Source: Variovorax sp. 54
Lineage (GTDB): Bacteria > Pseudomonadota > Gammaproteobacteria > Burkholderiales > Burkholderiaceae_C
Length of the DNA: 64,000 bases
Direction of reading: 5' to 3'
Assembly: GCF_002754375.1 (NCBI RefSeq)
Contig: NZ_PEFF01000001.1
Location: 4,791,501 to 4,855,500, forward strand
Shown here: piece after piece, positions 20,534-30,277 of the stretch
Layout of the letters: each line of letters begins with the position of its first letter
How positions within the stretch are numbered: the stretch's first letter is position 1
The notes under the pieces: model-generated
The model's input: only the letters and a program-made list of their open reading frames with translations
What the model was told of the DNA's origin: nothing
Database searches by the model: none
Program-made: the position numbers and the translations under genes

Positions 20534-21379
20534 TTATCGGCCAGCCGCATTCTTGGGGGTAGCTGCCGGCAGGGCGTCCAGTGCTTCGCGGATGCCGGCG
20601 AGGAATTCGCGCACCACCGGCACCACCTTGTTGCGTGGCTGGTCTTCAATGAGTTGAATGATCTTCGTGCCGATGACGACCGCATCGGCCGCCGAGCCGA
20701 CGGCCTGCGCCGTGCGCGCGTCGCGGATGCCGAAGCCCACGCCGACGGGGATGCTCACGTGCTCGCGGATGCGCGGGATCATGCGCCCGACCGCCTCGGT
20801 GTCGAGGTGGCCGGCGCCGGTCACGCCCTTGAGCGACACGTAGTACACGTAGCCGCTCGCGATGCGCGCCACCTGCGCCATGCGCTCGGCGGTGCTCGTG
20901 GGGGCCAGCAGGAAGATCAGGTCGATGCCGGCGGCCTTCAGGTCGGCGGCGAAGTCCTCGCATTCCTCGGGCGGGTAGTCGACGACCAGCAGGCCATCGA
21001 CGCCGGCCGCGGCCGCGTCGCGGATGAAGGCCTTCTTGCCGTGCACGAGGTCGTAGCGCTCGACTGGGTTGGCGTAGCCCATGAGCACGACCGGCGTGGT
21101 CGTGTCCTGGGTGCGGAACGCCGCCACCATGGCGAGCACCTGCTTCATGCCGACACCCAGCGCCAGCGCGGCTTCGCCGGCTTTCTGGATCACGGGGCCG
21201 TCGGCCATCGGGTCGGAGAAGGGCACGCCCAGCTCGATCACGTCGGCACCGGCCTCGACCATGCCGTGCATGAGTTCGGGCGTGATGTCGGCAAACGGGA
21301 AGCCTGCGGTGACGTAGGGAATCAGGGCCTTGCGGCCCTGCGCCTCAAGCGTCTTGAAGGTGGCGGCAATGCGGCTCAT
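20534..21379 (-). CDS. trpA: Tryptophan synthase alpha subunit
   Basis: Cleaves indole-3-glycerol phosphate to indole and glyceraldehyde 3-phosphate within the alpha2beta2 complex. The 281-residue TIM barrel has the signature [19 protein letters not shown], with the catalytic Glu and Asp region, and [12 protein letters not shown] for loop 6. The phosphate site is [14 protein letters not shown]. The ATG at 21379 overlaps the trpB stop (TGATG), so the subunits are translationally coupled. The last 15 or so residues ([11 protein letters not shown]) are a variable tail. Confidence 0.97.
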   Translation of the reverse strand: MSRIAATFKTLEAQGRKALIPYVTAGFPFADITPELMHGMVEAGADVIELGVPFSDPMADGPVIQKAGEAALALGVGMKQVLAMVAAFRTQDTTTPVVLMGYANPVERYDLVHGKKAFIRDAAAAGVDGLLVVDYPPEECEDFAADLKAAGIDLIFLLAPTSTAERMAQVARIASGYVYYVSLKGVTGAGHLDTEAVGRMIPRIREHVSIPVGVGFGIRDARTAQAVGSAADAVVIGTKIIQLIEDQPRNKVVPVVREFLAGIREALDALPAATPKNAAGR

Positions 21380-22665
21380 CACTTGCCTCCCTTCACGCTC
21401 AGGCCGCGCATCGAGGGGCGGTCGTAGAAATCGACGCCCGACAGGTCGGCGACGGTGCCGATGTCCTTGTCGCCGCGGCCCGAAAGGTTGACCAGGATCG
21501 ACTGGTCGGGGCGCATAGTCTTGGCGAGTTTCATGGCGTAGGCCACGGCGTGGCTGGATTCGAGCGCGGGAATGATGCCCTCCGTGCGACACAGATAGTG
21601 AAAGGCTTCGAGCGCCTCCATGTCGGTGATGCCGACATACTCGGCGCGGCCGATGTCGGCCAGGTAGGCGTGCTCGGGGCCGACGCCCGGGTAGTCGAGG
21701 CCTGCGCTGATGCTGTGCGTCTCGGTGATCTGGCCGTCGTCGTTCTGCAGCAGGTAGGTGCGATTGCCGTGCAGCACGCCCGGGCTGCCGCGCAGGATCG
21801 AGGCCGAGTGCTTGCCGCTGTCGAGCCCTTCGCCGGCCGCTTCGACGCCGATCAGGCGCGTGTTGGCGAACGGAATGTAGGGGTGGAAGATGCCCATGGC
21901 ATTGCTGCCGCCGCCCACGCAGGCGACCACCACGTCGGGCTGCTTGCCCTCGGCTTCGCCGGTGATGCCGTCGGCCGCGAGCATGGCGGGCATCTGGTCG
22001 ATGCACTCGGTGCCGATCACGCTCTGGAAGTCGCGCACCATGGTCGGGTAGGGGTGCGGCCCCGCCACCGTGCCGATGATGTAGAAGGTGTTTTCGACGT
22101 TCGTGACCCAGTCGCGCATCGCTTCGTTGAGCGCGTCCTTCAGCGTCTTGCTGCCCGATTCGACGGGCACCACGGTCGCGCCCAGCAGGTTCATGCGGTA
22201 GACGTTGGGGCTCTGGCGCTTCACGTCCTGGCTGCCCATGTAGACCACGCATTCGAGGCCGTAGCGCGCGCAGATGGTGGCGGTGGCCACGCCGTGCTGG
22301 CCGGCACCGGTTTCGGCGATCACGCGGGGCTTGCCCATGCGGCGCGCGAGCATCGCCTGGCCGATCACGTTGTTGATCTTGTGCGCGCCGGTGTGGTTGA
22401 GGTCTTCGCGCTTCAGGTAGATCTGCGCGCCGCCCATTTCACGGCTGGTGCGTGCGGCGTGGTAGATCGGCGAGGGGCGGCCGACGAAGTGCTTCAGTTC
22501 GTAGTGGAACTCGGCCAGGAAGGCCGGGTCGTCCTTGAACTTCGCATACGCGTCGCGCAGTTCGTTGATCGCGTGGGTGAGCGTTTCGCTCGCGAAGGTC
22601 CCGCCGTAGTTGCCGAAGTGGCCGCTGGCGTCGGGTTGCTGGTAATCCTGGAAATTGCTTTGCAT
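21379..22665 (-). CDS. trpB: Tryptophan synthase beta subunit
   Basis: PLP enzyme condensing indole with L-serine to tryptophan. The 428-residue protein has the PLP lysine in [17 protein letters not shown], the substrate loop [12 protein letters not shown] and the phosphate-binding glycine loop [12 protein letters not shown]. It belongs to the TrpB1 class that partners TrpA. The N-terminal [19 protein letters not shown] is characteristic. trpF ends 50 bp upstream, a gap with a compound hairpin just before the trpB start. Confidence 0.98.
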   Translation of the reverse strand: MQSNFQDYQQPDASGHFGNYGGTFASETLTHAINELRDAYAKFKDDPAFLAEFHYELKHFVGRPSPIYHAARTSREMGGAQIYLKREDLNHTGAHKINNVIGQAMLARRMGKPRVIAETGAGQHGVATATICARYGLECVVYMGSQDVKRQSPNVYRMNLLGATVVPVESGSKTLKDALNEAMRDWVTNVENTFYIIGTVAGPHPYPTMVRDFQSVIGTECIDQMPAMLAADGITGEAEGKQPDVVVACVGGGSNAMGIFHPYIPFANTRLIGVEAAGEGLDSGKHSASILRGSPGVLHGNRTYLLQNDDGQITETHSISAGLDYPGVGPEHAYLADIGRAEYVGITDMEALEAFHYLCRTEGIIPALESSHAVAYAMKLAKTMRPDQSILVNLSGRGDKDIGTVADLSGVDFYDRPSMRGLSVKGGK

Positions 22666-22673
22666 GGTTCTCT

Positions 22674-22705
22674 CGATCGTTGGGCCGCAGCCCGAATGAC
22701 GATCG
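22674..22705. promoter_or_regulatory. Compound hairpin in the trpF-trpB gap
   Basis: Arms CGATCGT (22674-22680) and ACGATCG (22699-22705) pair perfectly. They enclose a second short stem, GGGC (22682-22685) with GCCC (22690-22693). The structure ends 9 bp before the trpB ATG on the minus strand. It could affect ribosome access or mRNA processing between trpF and trpB; there is no T-tract on either side. Function is not known. Confidence 0.35.
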
Positions 22706-22715
22706 GGTGCGGCGG

Positions 22716-23423
22716 CTAACTAGAGAAGGACGTGTCGGCGGCTCTTACGGCGGCGACGAATTGCCGGATCTTTCCGGCGTCCTTCAGGCCCTTGTTCCCC
22801 GGGCCGTCGATTTCGACGCCCGAGCTCACATCAACGGACAGCGTCTTGCAGCGCGTCCGCAGGCTGTGAATGCCATCGCTCACGTTTGCAGGTGTGAGCC
22901 CACCACTCAAGACGAGGTGAGCGTCGACGGCGGGTGGAAGAAGTGACCAATCGAAAGCCTTGCCGCCTCCGCCATAACCTTCGACATGGGCGTCGAGCAG
23001 GATGGCCTGGGCGTGGGAGTAATCGGACGCGTATTTTACGAGGTCGAAGCCGGCCCCGGCCGCACCGAGCGGAATGCGGGCGGCGCGCATGTAACGAAAG
23101 GCCCCCGGACCGGTGGCTTCCTCACATTGCTCGGGCGTCTCTTCGCCGTGGAACTGCGCGATGGCGCCTTTCACACGGGCCAGCGATGCTATGACTTCAG
23201 TAGCAGTCTCGTTCACGAACAGCAGCACGGGCGTGATGAAGGGCGGCAGGCGCGAGGCCAGTTCGGCGGCGCGCTCGACGCTCACGGCGCGCGGGCTCTT
23301 CGGATAGAGCACGAAGCCGATCGCGTCGGCGCCGGCTTCCACCGCCGCGTCCACGTCGGCCTCACGTGTGAGGCCACAGATCTTGATGCGGGTGCGCGGG
23401 GCGAGGAAGGCGGGGGATGTCAT
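22716..23423 (-). CDS. trpF: Phosphoribosylanthranilate isomerase
   Basis: Catalyses the Amadori rearrangement of N-(5-phosphoribosyl)anthranilate in tryptophan synthesis. The 235-residue barrel has the catalytic cysteine in [14 protein letters not shown] (about residue 16), [27 protein letters not shown] and the catalytic aspartate in [13 protein letters not shown]. The phosphate-binding end is [16 protein letters not shown]. Its start overlaps the truA stop by ATGA. The truA-trpF-trpB-trpA order is standard for betaproteobacteria. Confidence 0.97.
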   Translation of the reverse strand: MTSPAFLAPRTRIKICGLTREADVDAAVEAGADAIGFVLYPKSPRAVSVERAAELASRLPPFITPVLLFVNETATEVIASLARVKGAIAQFHGEETPEQCEEATGPGAFRYMRAARIPLGAAGAGFDLVKYASDYSHAQAILLDAHVEGYGGGGKAFDWSLLPPAVDAHLVLSGGLTPANVSDGIHSLRTRCKTLSVDVSSGVEIDGPGNKGLKDAGKIRQFVAAVRAADTSFSS

Positions 23424-24244
23424 GGCGGGCCATCATACGAAGCCCGGTCGCCCTGGAACGTGGCCTCGGCCGGCAGACCCCACTTGGCGTCGTACAACGG
23501 GCCGAGGAAGTACAGGCCGTCGGCGGAGAAGGTGGGCGCCGCGACCTTGCGGCTGCGCGCCTCGAGCACCTCGGTGATCCATTCAGGCCGTTCGTCGCCG
23601 CGGCCGATGCGCACGAGGCTGCCCATCAGGTTGCGGATCATGTGGTGCAGGAAGGCGTCGGCCTCGAATTCGAAGTGCCAGCGGCAGCGTTCGCCGTCGC
23701 CCAAGCGCGTGATCTCGAGGCGCCGCAGGTCCTTGACCGGCGAGAGGGCCTGGCAGGCCGAGGCGCGGAACGAGCTGAAGTCGTGACGGCCCACCAGCAG
23801 CGCCGCAGCGGTGCGCATCGCATCGCCATCGAGCGGGTACATCGACCAGCCGACCCGGCCCGCATCGAGGCTGGGCCGCACGGGCGACTGCGAGAGCACG
23901 TAGACGTAGCGACGCGCCAGGGCACTGGCGCGGCAATGGAATTCGGCGGGTACCGGGTGCGCCCACTGCACCGCGATGTCGTCGGGAAGGTAGCGGTTGG
24001 TGCCGCGCATCCAGGAGAAGGGGTCGCGCTCGATGTCGGTGTCGAAGTGCACCACCTGCATGAGCCCGTGCACGCCGGCGTCGGTGCGGCCGGCGCACAG
24101 CGTGCCGACCCTGCTGCCGGCGGGCAGCCCGGCGAACTTCGCGAGGGCTGCTTCGAGCTTGTCCTGCACCGTGCGGCCCGAGCGCTGGCTCTGCCAGCCC
24201 TCGTATGCCTGGCCGTTGTAGCGGATGCCGAGTGCCAGCCTCAC
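23420..24244 (-). CDS. truA: tRNA pseudouridine38-40 synthase
   Basis: Isomerises uridines 38-40 in the anticodon arm of many tRNAs. The 274-residue product starts RLALGIRYNGQAYEGWQSQ and has the catalytic aspartate in CAGRTDAGVHGLMQVVHFDT (about residue 52). The substrate-binding segment FLHHMIRNLMGSLVRIGRG completes the family pattern. It overlaps trpF by 4 bp and follows fimV by 31 bp. Confidence 0.97.
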   Translation of the reverse strand: MRLALGIRYNGQAYEGWQSQRSGRTVQDKLEAALAKFAGLPAGSRVGTLCAGRTDAGVHGLMQVVHFDTDIERDPFSWMRGTNRYLPDDIAVQWAHPVPAEFHCRASALARRYVYVLSQSPVRPSLDAGRVGWSMYPLDGDAMRTAAALLVGRHDFSSFRASACQALSPVKDLRRLEITRLGDGERCRWHFEFEADAFLHHMIRNLMGSLVRIGRGDERPEWITEVLEARSRKVAAPTFSADGLYFLGPLYDAKWGLPAEATFQGDRASYDGPP

Positions 24245-24275
24245 GAAGCGATCAGAAGGGCAGTCGGCAACCGGC

Positions 24276-27077
24276 TCAGCGCAGTTCGGCGAGCAGTTGC
24301 TTGGCTTGCGACTTGAGGTCGCCAGCGCTTTCGGCTTCGACTTCCTCGACCAGCGAGCGCGCGCCTTCGACGTCGCCGATGGCCTGCAGTTCGCGGGCCA
24401 GCGAGAGCTTCACGGCGTGCGGGTTGTCGTCGCCGTCGTCGTCCAGCGCGGACGGCGAGGTGGCCACAGCCGCAGAGCGCGGAGCTTCAGCGACGGCGGA
24501 GCGGGCCGGCAGGCCGGCGAGGGCGCTCATGTCGAACTCGATGAAGCCCGAATCAGCGGGCAGCGTGTCACGCAGCATGGCTGGGCGGGTGTTGTGCTCC
24601 GCGTCGTTCAGCGACGAGGGGCGCGTGTGGGCGGTCAGCGCGCCGGGGGCCGTGTCGAAATCGTTCTCGAGGTCGACAGGTGCCACGGCATGGCCGTTGC
24701 TCAGCGGGGCCGGTGCGGCCGTCGGCGCGTAGACCGACTTCGGCAGGCTGGCACCCACCGGCGCAGGCGCCGGTGCGGGCGGCTGGGTCAGGTCGAGGTC
24801 GAAGTCCAGCGGCGCGACCGAGGGCATGAAGGCCGGCGGGGCCGACGCGACGGGCGGTGCGGCCGGGGGCGGCGGTGCCACGACGGCTGCTGCGGCTGCG
24901 ACAGCCGGCTTGGCCGCGGCTGCCAGTGCGCCTGCGAACGCGGCGGTTTCGGCCTGGCTGGCGCCACGCGCGGTGCCCGTGCCCGATTCGTACAGCGGAT
25001 TGCCCGGATCGAGGTCCTTGCCCATGTCGACCACGCGGTTCCATTCGGAGCCGGCGCCGTTGGTCAGCTTGTGCACTTCGGTGGCCAGGCCGTCGAAGGC
25101 GCGCACGTCGCGGCGCTTGGCGTGGATCTCGAGCAGCTTGAGGTGGATCGCGGTGCGGTCCGGGTTCAGGCGCAGCGCTTCACGCAGGATTTCCTCGGCC
25201 TGCAGATCGCGGCCGTAGGCGAGGTACACGTCGGCTTCGGCGACCGGGTCGACATCGCCCGCGTCGAGCTGGCTCGGCGAGTACGACAGCGACGACACGG
25301 TGGAGTCGCCGCGGTTCTTGGTGTCGACCGATTCGCCGCCGCTGGCGCCGAAGAACGAGTCCTTGGGAATGCGGCTCTCGAGGAACACGCTTTCGCTCAT
25401 CTCTTCGCGACGGCGGCCCAGCACGCGGTACAGCAGGAAGCCGATCAGCAGCGCGATCAGCGCGGCGCCCGCGAGCATCAGCGGGTTGTCGAGCAGTTCG
25501 TCGAGGAAGCTGCGCTCCGGCGGGGGCGGTGGCGGCGAGGCCTTCACCACCGGCTTGGGCGCGACGATGGGGGCAGCGGCGGCCGCGGCGCTGGCAGCGG
25601 CCGCCACGGGGAGGGCGGCTGCGTCGGTGGCGGACGGTGCGGCTGCTGCGGCGGGTGCAGCAGCAGAGGCCGCGGCGACAGGGGGCGTTGCAGCGGGAGC
25701 GGCTGGTGCAGCGACCGGAGCTGGCGTTGCCGGTGCGGTGGCAGCGGCTGCGGGGGCAGCGACAGGAGCAGGAGCAGCCGGGGCCGCCGGCGTCGTGGCG
25801 CCGGTCAACGGCGCGGGAACGGCGATGCCGGGCGTGGTGGCCGGCGCTGCAGGCGCGGTGGCGGCAGCGGACGATCCGGTGCCGGTGCCGGCACCGGCCT
25901 TGAGCTTGTTCAGCTCGTTGATGTTCTTCGAAAGCTCGGCGACGCGGTTGCTGCTGTCCTGCGCCTGGCGGGCCTGCGCGACCTTTTCGTCGGCGGCGCG
26001 TGCGGCGGCGTTGCCTTGCGACACCGTGAGCTTGTCGGGTGCGCTGGCGGCGGCGTTGCGGTCTTCCACGCTGGCCTGCAGCTTGCCCGAGGCCTGGCGG
26101 CTCGCGGCGGCCACGTTGGTGGTCGGGGCGTTTTCGGCGAGGCGCTGGCGGTAGCTGCCGAAGTCGCGGCTTTGCGCGGTGATCGTGCGGCGTGCGTCGG
26201 CGGCTGGCACGGCACTCGCTGCGGCAGCGTTCGGCAGGTCGAGCACGGCACCGGCCTTCATCCGGTTGACGTTGCCGCCGACGAAGGCGTCGGGGTTGGC
26301 GTTCAGCAGTGCGACCAGCATCTGGTCGAGCGACACATCGGCGGGCTTGTGAGCGGAGGCGATCTTGCCGGCGGTGTCGCCACGGCGCGTTGTGACTTGC
26401 TCGCCACTGCCGCCACTGGGCGCGGCGACGGCGGCACGTGCCGGCGCAGGAGCCGGTGCGGCAGCAGGGGCCGGCGCAGCCGCAGCGGGTGCGGGCGTTG
26501 CGGCAACTGCGGGCGCAGGCTCGCGGCGCACGCGCGGGGCCGGCGCGGGGCGCTCGACCGGCGTGGCGATCTGCGGTGCGATGGGCGCGACCGGTGCGGC
26601 TGCCGCCTGGCGCGTGGCCGGCGGATCGAGCAGCACGGTGTAGTCGCGCACGATGCGGCCCGAGGCGCCATTGGCTTCGAGCAGCAGGTCGATGAAGGGG
26701 TCGTTGAGCGGGCGGTTGCCGGCCAGGCGCACCACGTATTGGCCACCGGCGCGGCGTTGCAGCGTGGCTTTCACGTCGCCCAGGGCCGCGTTGTACGGGA
26801 TGCCCGCGTTCTTGAAGGCTTCGGCCGTGGCGATGTTGATCTTCAGGCCTTCCGCTTCATTGGCAGCCATTTCGGTGACATCGATCTCGGCGCGCAAGGG
26901 TTCGCCCAGTGCCGACTGCACCCGCAGCGGCCCGAGCGCGAAAGCGCTGGCGTCAGGGCTGGCGAGCCCCAGCGTCAGGGCGGCGGCAGCGCCCAGGATG
27001 GAAAGGCGCCAGCCATTTGACGGCAGGGCGGGGCGGGCGGCCGAAGGGCGGGCCGCGGGCAACAGATGTCTTGTCAT
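24276..27077 (-). CDS. fimV: FimV/HubP-family peptidoglycan-binding membrane protein
   Basis: A 933-residue polar-landmark type protein. A signal peptide (about residues 20-45) precedes the FimV N-terminal domain (FALGPLRVQSALGEPLRAEI to about residue 155). Then come a LysM-like module (QVTTRRGDTAGKIASAHKP, about residues 225-285), a long Ala/Pro-rich linker, one membrane helix (AGAALIALLIGFLLYRVLG), and a cytosolic part with TPR-like repeats (VYLAYGRDLQAEEILREAL). It ends in a FimV C-terminal segment, AVKLSLARELQAIGDVEGA. Relatives organise type IV pili, chemotaxis and polar proteins. asd-fimV-truA is a conserved order. The Ala/Pro linker is strongly biased and may vary in length between strains. 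Confidence 0.9.
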   Translation of the reverse strand: MTRHLLPAARPSAARPALPSNGWRLSILGAAAALTLGLASPDASAFALGPLRVQSALGEPLRAEIDVTEMAANEAEGLKINIATAEAFKNAGIPYNAALGDVKATLQRRAGGQYVVRLAGNRPLNDPFIDLLLEANGASGRIVRDYTVLLDPPATRQAAAAPVAPIAPQIATPVERPAPAPRVRREPAPAVAATPAPAAAAPAPAAAPAPAPARAAVAAPSGGSGEQVTTRRGDTAGKIASAHKPADVSLDQMLVALLNANPDAFVGGNVNRMKAGAVLDLPNAAAASAVPAADARRTITAQSRDFGSYRQRLAENAPTTNVAAASRQASGKLQASVEDRNAAASAPDKLTVSQGNAAARAADEKVAQARQAQDSSNRVAELSKNINELNKLKAGAGTGTGSSAAATAPAAPATTPGIAVPAPLTGATTPAAPAAPAPVAAPAAAATAPATPAPVAAPAAPAATPPVAAASAAAPAAAAAPSATDAAALPVAAAASAAAAAAPIVAPKPVVKASPPPPPPERSFLDELLDNPLMLAGAALIALLIGFLLYRVLGRRREEMSESVFLESRIPKDSFFGASGGESVDTKNRGDSTVSSLSYSPSQLDAGDVDPVAEADVYLAYGRDLQAEEILREALRLNPDRTAIHLKLLEIHAKRRDVRAFDGLATEVHKLTNGAGSEWNRVVDMGKDLDPGNPLYESGTGTARGASQAETAAFAGALAAAAKPAVAAAAAVVAPPPPAAPPVASAPPAFMPSVAPLDFDLDLTQPPAPAPAPVGASLPKSVYAPTAAPAPLSNGHAVAPVDLENDFDTAPGALTAHTRPSSLNDAEHNTRPAMLRDTLPADSGFIEFDMSALAGLPARSAVAEAPRSAAVATSPSALDDDGDDNPHAVKLSLARELQAIGDVEGARSLVEEVEAESAGDLKSQAKQLLAELR

Positions 27078-27194
27078 GCTGATAGGGGCGGCTCAGGCCC
27101 TGAATTTGTAAGAGGACGTTAGCATCATCAACATGCACTGACAAGGCAATGCGCCTGATCTACCCAGTGCGCGCATACTTCCGATGACATCCAG

Positions 27195-27217
27195 TGTTGC
27201 CTTTCGGCAACATTTTT
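27195..27217 (+). terminator. Hairpin plus T-tract oriented against the surrounding genes
   Basis: TGTTGCC (27195-27201), loop TTTC, GGCAACA (27206-27212) and five T (27213-27217) form a textbook intrinsic terminator on the plus strand. The flanking genes asd and fimV are on the minus strand. Read in that direction the stem is preceded by A and followed by CTGGATG, so it would be weak. It may stop antisense transcription or be a simple mRNA hairpin between asd and fimV. Confidence 0.45.
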
Positions 27218-27244
27218 GTATTCCAAGGCCCTGAGCTGCCCGCA

Positions 27245-28390
27245 TCAGGCTTCGAGCAGGATGCGCAGCATGCGGCGCAGCGGTTCGGCGGCGCCCCACA
27301 GCAGCTGGTCGCCGATGGTGAAGGCGCCGACATACTCGGGGCCCATTGCCAGCTTGCGGATGCGGCCGACCGGGATGTCCATGGTGCCGGTCACGGCCAC
27401 AGGCGTCAGGTCCTTGACCGTGGCTTCGCGCGTGTTCGGCACGACCTTGGCCCAGGGGTTGTCGGCGGAGATCATCGCTTCGATGTCGGCCACCGGCACG
27501 TCCTTCTTCAGCTTGAAGGTCAGCGCCTGGCTGTGGCAACGCATCGCGCCGATGCGCACGCAGAAGCCGTCCACCGGCGTGGCGGCGGTACCGAAGCCCG
27601 CGCCCTGGCCGAGGATCTTGTTGGTCTCGGCGCCGCCCTTCCACTCTTCCTTGGACATGCCGTCGCCCAGGTCCTTGTCGATCCAGGGGATCAGCGAGCC
27701 GCCCAGCGGCGCGCCGAAGTTGGCGATTTCGGAGGCGCTCAGGTTCTGCTGCTTGTGCAGCACCTTGCGGTCGATCTCGAGGATGGCCGACTTCGGGTCG
27801 TCGAGCAGCGCGCGCACTTCGGCGTTCAGGGTGCCGAACTGGGTCAGCAGCTCGCGCATGTGCTGCGCGCCGCCGCCCGAGGCTGCCTGGTAGGTCATGC
27901 TGGTCATCCACTCGACCAAGCCGGCCTTGTAGAGGGCGCCCACGCCCATGAGCATGCAGCTCACGGTGCAGTTGCCGCCGACCCAGTTCTTGCCGCCCTT
28001 GGCGAGCGCGTTCTGGATCACGGGCAGGTTGACGGGGTCGAGCACGATGATCGCGTCATCGTTCATGCGCAGCGTGGAGGCCGCGTCGATCCAGTGGCCG
28101 TTCCAGCCGGCGGCGCGCAGCTTGGGGAACACCTCGCTGGTGTAGTCGCCGCCCTGGCAGGTGATGACGATGTCGCACTTCTTCAGTGCCTCGATGTCGT
28201 TCGCATCCTTCAACGCGGTTTCGTTCTTGGCCATCGCCGGGGCCTTGCCGCCGGCGTTGGAGGTCGAGAAGAAGACCGGCTCGATGAGGCCGAAGTCGCC
28301 TTCGGCCTGCATGCGGTCCATGAGGACCGAGCCGACCATGCCACGCCAGCCTACAAGGCCGACCAGAGGTTGCTTGGATGCGTTCGCCAT
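27245..28390 (-). CDS. asd: Aspartate-semialdehyde dehydrogenase
   Basis: Reduces aspartyl phosphate to aspartate semialdehyde, the branch point to lysine, diaminopimelate, methionine and threonine. The 381-residue protein starts [19 protein letters not shown] (NADP loop). It has the catalytic cysteine in [17 protein letters not shown] (about residue 135), the substrate-binding [14 protein letters not shown] and the catalytic His in [12 protein letters not shown]. It belongs to the gram-negative Asd group. leuB lies 90 bp upstream, a gap with a GC hairpin. Confidence 0.97.
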   Translation of the reverse strand: MANASKQPLVGLVGWRGMVGSVLMDRMQAEGDFGLIEPVFFSTSNAGGKAPAMAKNETALKDANDIEALKKCDIVITCQGGDYTSEVFPKLRAAGWNGHWIDAASTLRMNDDAIIVLDPVNLPVIQNALAKGGKNWVGGNCTVSCMLMGVGALYKAGLVEWMTSMTYQAASGGGAQHMRELLTQFGTLNAEVRALLDDPKSAILEIDRKVLHKQQNLSASEIANFGAPLGGSLIPWIDKDLGDGMSKEEWKGGAETNKILGQGAGFGTAATPVDGFCVRIGAMRCHSQALTFKLKKDVPVADIEAMISADNPWAKVVPNTREATVKDLTPVAVTGTMDIPVGRIRKLAMGPEYVGAFTIGDQLLWGAAEPLRRMLRILLEA

Positions 28391-28434
28391 TTCAGTTTGC
28401 CCTTAGTGAAGAAAGAAAAAATCAGTCTTTTTTG

Positions 28435-28456
28435 CCCCCGACTCGTCGGCCGGGGG
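28435..28456. other. GC-rich hairpin in the leuB-asd gap
   Basis: CCCCCG (28435-28440) pairs with CGGGGG (28451-28456) around a 10-base loop. On the minus (coding) strand it is followed by a run of A rather than T, so it is not a normal terminator for leuB. It could be an mRNA-stabilising or processing hairpin in the 90-bp leader of asd. Confidence 0.3.
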
Positions 28457-28480
28457 AGGGCGTGACGAAGCGGGCTGCGG

Positions 28481-29569
28481 TTAGCCGGTAATCGTCTTTT
28501 TGGTGATGGCTGCTACGACCGCGTCGCCCATTTCGCGGGTGCCGACGCGCTTCGTGCCTTCGGACCAGATGTCGCCCGTGCGCAGCCCGGAGGCAAGCAC
28601 GTGCTTGACCGCCGACTCGATTCGGTCGGCAGCTTCGGGTTGGTTCAGGGAGAAGCGGAGCATCATGGCAGCGGACAGGATTGTAGCCAAAGGATTGGCA
28701 ACCCCTTTGCCGGCAATGTCTGGCGCGCTGCCGTGGCTCGGTTCGTACAGGCCCTGGTTGCTCGCATTGAGCGAGGCCGAGGGCAGCATGCCGATGGAGC
28801 CGGTGAGCATCGCGGCCTCGTCCGAGAGGATGTCGCCGAACATGTTGCCGGTGACGACCACGTCGAACTTCTTGGGCGCCTTCACGAGCTGCATGGCCGC
28901 GTTGTCGACGTACATGTGGTCGAGTTCGACGTCCGGATATTCCTTGCCGACCTCGGTCACGATGTCCTTCCAGAACTGGAAGGTCTCGAGCACGTTGGCC
29001 TTGTCCACGCTGGTCACGCGCTTGCTGCGCTTGCGAGCGGCCTCGAAGGCCACGCGGGCGATGCGCTCGACCTCGGGGCGCGAGTAGCGCATCGTGTCGA
29101 AGGCTTCTTCAGCGCCCGGGAAGTGACCGTCGGTGGCGATGCGGCGGCCGCGCGGCTGGCCGAAGTAGATGTCGCCGGTCAGCTCGCGGATGATGAGGAT
29201 GTCCAGGCCCGCGATCAGCTCGGGCTTCAGGCTCGAGGCGTCCACCAGCTGCTCGTAGCAGATGGCCGGACGGAAGTTCGCGAACAGGCCCAGGTTCTTG
29301 CGCAGCCCCAGGATGGCCTGCTCGGGACGCAGCGGGCGGTCGAGCTTGTCGTACTTCCAGTCGCCGACGGCGCCGAACAGCACCGCGTCGGATGCCTTCG
29401 CGAGCGCGAGCGTCGACTCCGGCAGCGGATGACCGTGCGCCTCGTAGGCCGCACCGCCGACGAGCGCCGACTCCATCTCGAACTTCAGGTCGAGGACTTC
29501 GAGCACCCTGACGGCTTCCGCCACGATTTCGGTGCCGATGCCGTCACCCGGGAGAACTGCGATTTTCAT
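28481..29569 (-). CDS. leuB: 3-isopropylmalate dehydrogenase
   Basis: NAD-dependent oxidative decarboxylation of 3-isopropylmalate in leucine synthesis. The 362-residue protein has [20 protein letters not shown] at the N-terminus, the substrate arginines in [20 protein letters not shown] and the family signature [19 protein letters not shown]. The NAD-binding [18 protein letters not shown] follows. leuD ends 43 bp upstream, giving leuC-leuD-leuB order. Confidence 0.98.
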   Translation of the reverse strand: MKIAVLPGDGIGTEIVAEAVRVLEVLDLKFEMESALVGGAAYEAHGHPLPESTLALAKASDAVLFGAVGDWKYDKLDRPLRPEQAILGLRKNLGLFANFRPAICYEQLVDASSLKPELIAGLDILIIRELTGDIYFGQPRGRRIATDGHFPGAEEAFDTMRYSRPEVERIARVAFEAARKRSKRVTSVDKANVLETFQFWKDIVTEVGKEYPDVELDHMYVDNAAMQLVKAPKKFDVVVTGNMFGDILSDEAAMLTGSIGMLPSASLNASNQGLYEPSHGSAPDIAGKGVANPLATILSAAMMLRFSLNQPEAADRIESAVKHVLASGLRTGDIWSEGTKRVGTREMGDAVVAAITKKTITG

Positions 29570-29612
29570 AAGTTGGTCTGAGGTTTTTTGAAAACGGAAA
29601 TGCGGTGAACGC

Positions 29613-30263
29613 TCACGAGATCATCGTGTGCGCGAGCCAGGGCTTCTGCGCCAGGCGCTCGGTCTCGAAGGCCTTGATCTTGTCCTTGTGGCGCAGCGTC
29701 AGGCCGATGTCGTCCAGCCCGTTGATCAGGCAGTACTTGCGGAAGGCCTGCACGTCGAACGAGAGTTCGCCGCCGTCCGGCTTCACGACCACCTGGCGCT
29801 CCAGGTCGATGGTCAGCGCGTAGCCGGGGAAGGCCAACGCTTCGTCGAACAGCTGCGCAACCTGCGCTTCGCTCAGCACGATCGGCAGCAGGCCGTTCTT
29901 GAAGCTGTTGTTGAAGAAGATGTCGGCGTAGCTCGGCGCAATGATCGCGCGAAAGCCGTACTGGTCGAGCGCCCACGGCGCATGTTCGCGCGACGAGCCG
30001 CAGCCGAAGTTCTTGCGCGCCAGCAGCACCGAGGCGCCTGCGTAGCGCGGCTGGTTCAGCACGAAGTCGGGGTTCGGCTTGCGGCTGGCCGGGTCCTGGC
30101 CCGGAAAGCCGGCGTCCAGATAGCGCCACTCGTCGAACAGGTTCACGCCGAAGCCGGTCTTCTTGATCGACTTGAGGAACTGCTTGGGAATGATCGCGTC
30201 GGTGTCGACGTTCTCGCGGTCCATGGGGGCCACGAGGCCCTTGTGCACGGTGAATTTCTGCAT
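29613..30263 (-). CDS. leuD: 3-isopropylmalate dehydratase small subunit
   Basis: With LeuC it isomerises 2- to 3-isopropylmalate. The 216-residue product has the swivelling-domain signatures [19 protein letters not shown] and [20 protein letters not shown], the latter forming the substrate carboxylate site. The ATG at 30263 follows the leuC stop by 14 bp; some relatives have a small entericidin gene here, but there is no room for one in this genome. Confidence 0.98.
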   Translation of the reverse strand: MQKFTVHKGLVAPMDRENVDTDAIIPKQFLKSIKKTGFGVNLFDEWRYLDAGFPGQDPASRKPNPDFVLNQPRYAGASVLLARKNFGCGSSREHAPWALDQYGFRAIIAPSYADIFFNNSFKNGLLPIVLSEAQVAQLFDEALAFPGYALTIDLERQVVVKPDGGELSFDVQAFRKYCLINGLDDIGLTLRHKDKIKAFETERLAQKPWLAHTMIS

Positions 30264-30277
30264 GTGATGTCTCCAGA

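Noticed and set aside
24225..27020. Plus-strand 931-codon Gly/Arg-rich frame opposite fimV
   Set aside because: Shadow of the Ala/Pro-rich FimV linker; composition is that of reverse GC-rich codons and no motif is present.
27195..27217. Evidence for a hidden plus-strand gene ending at the hairpin
   Set aside because: No convincing plus-strand coding sequence precedes it; the frames there are antisense to fimV.
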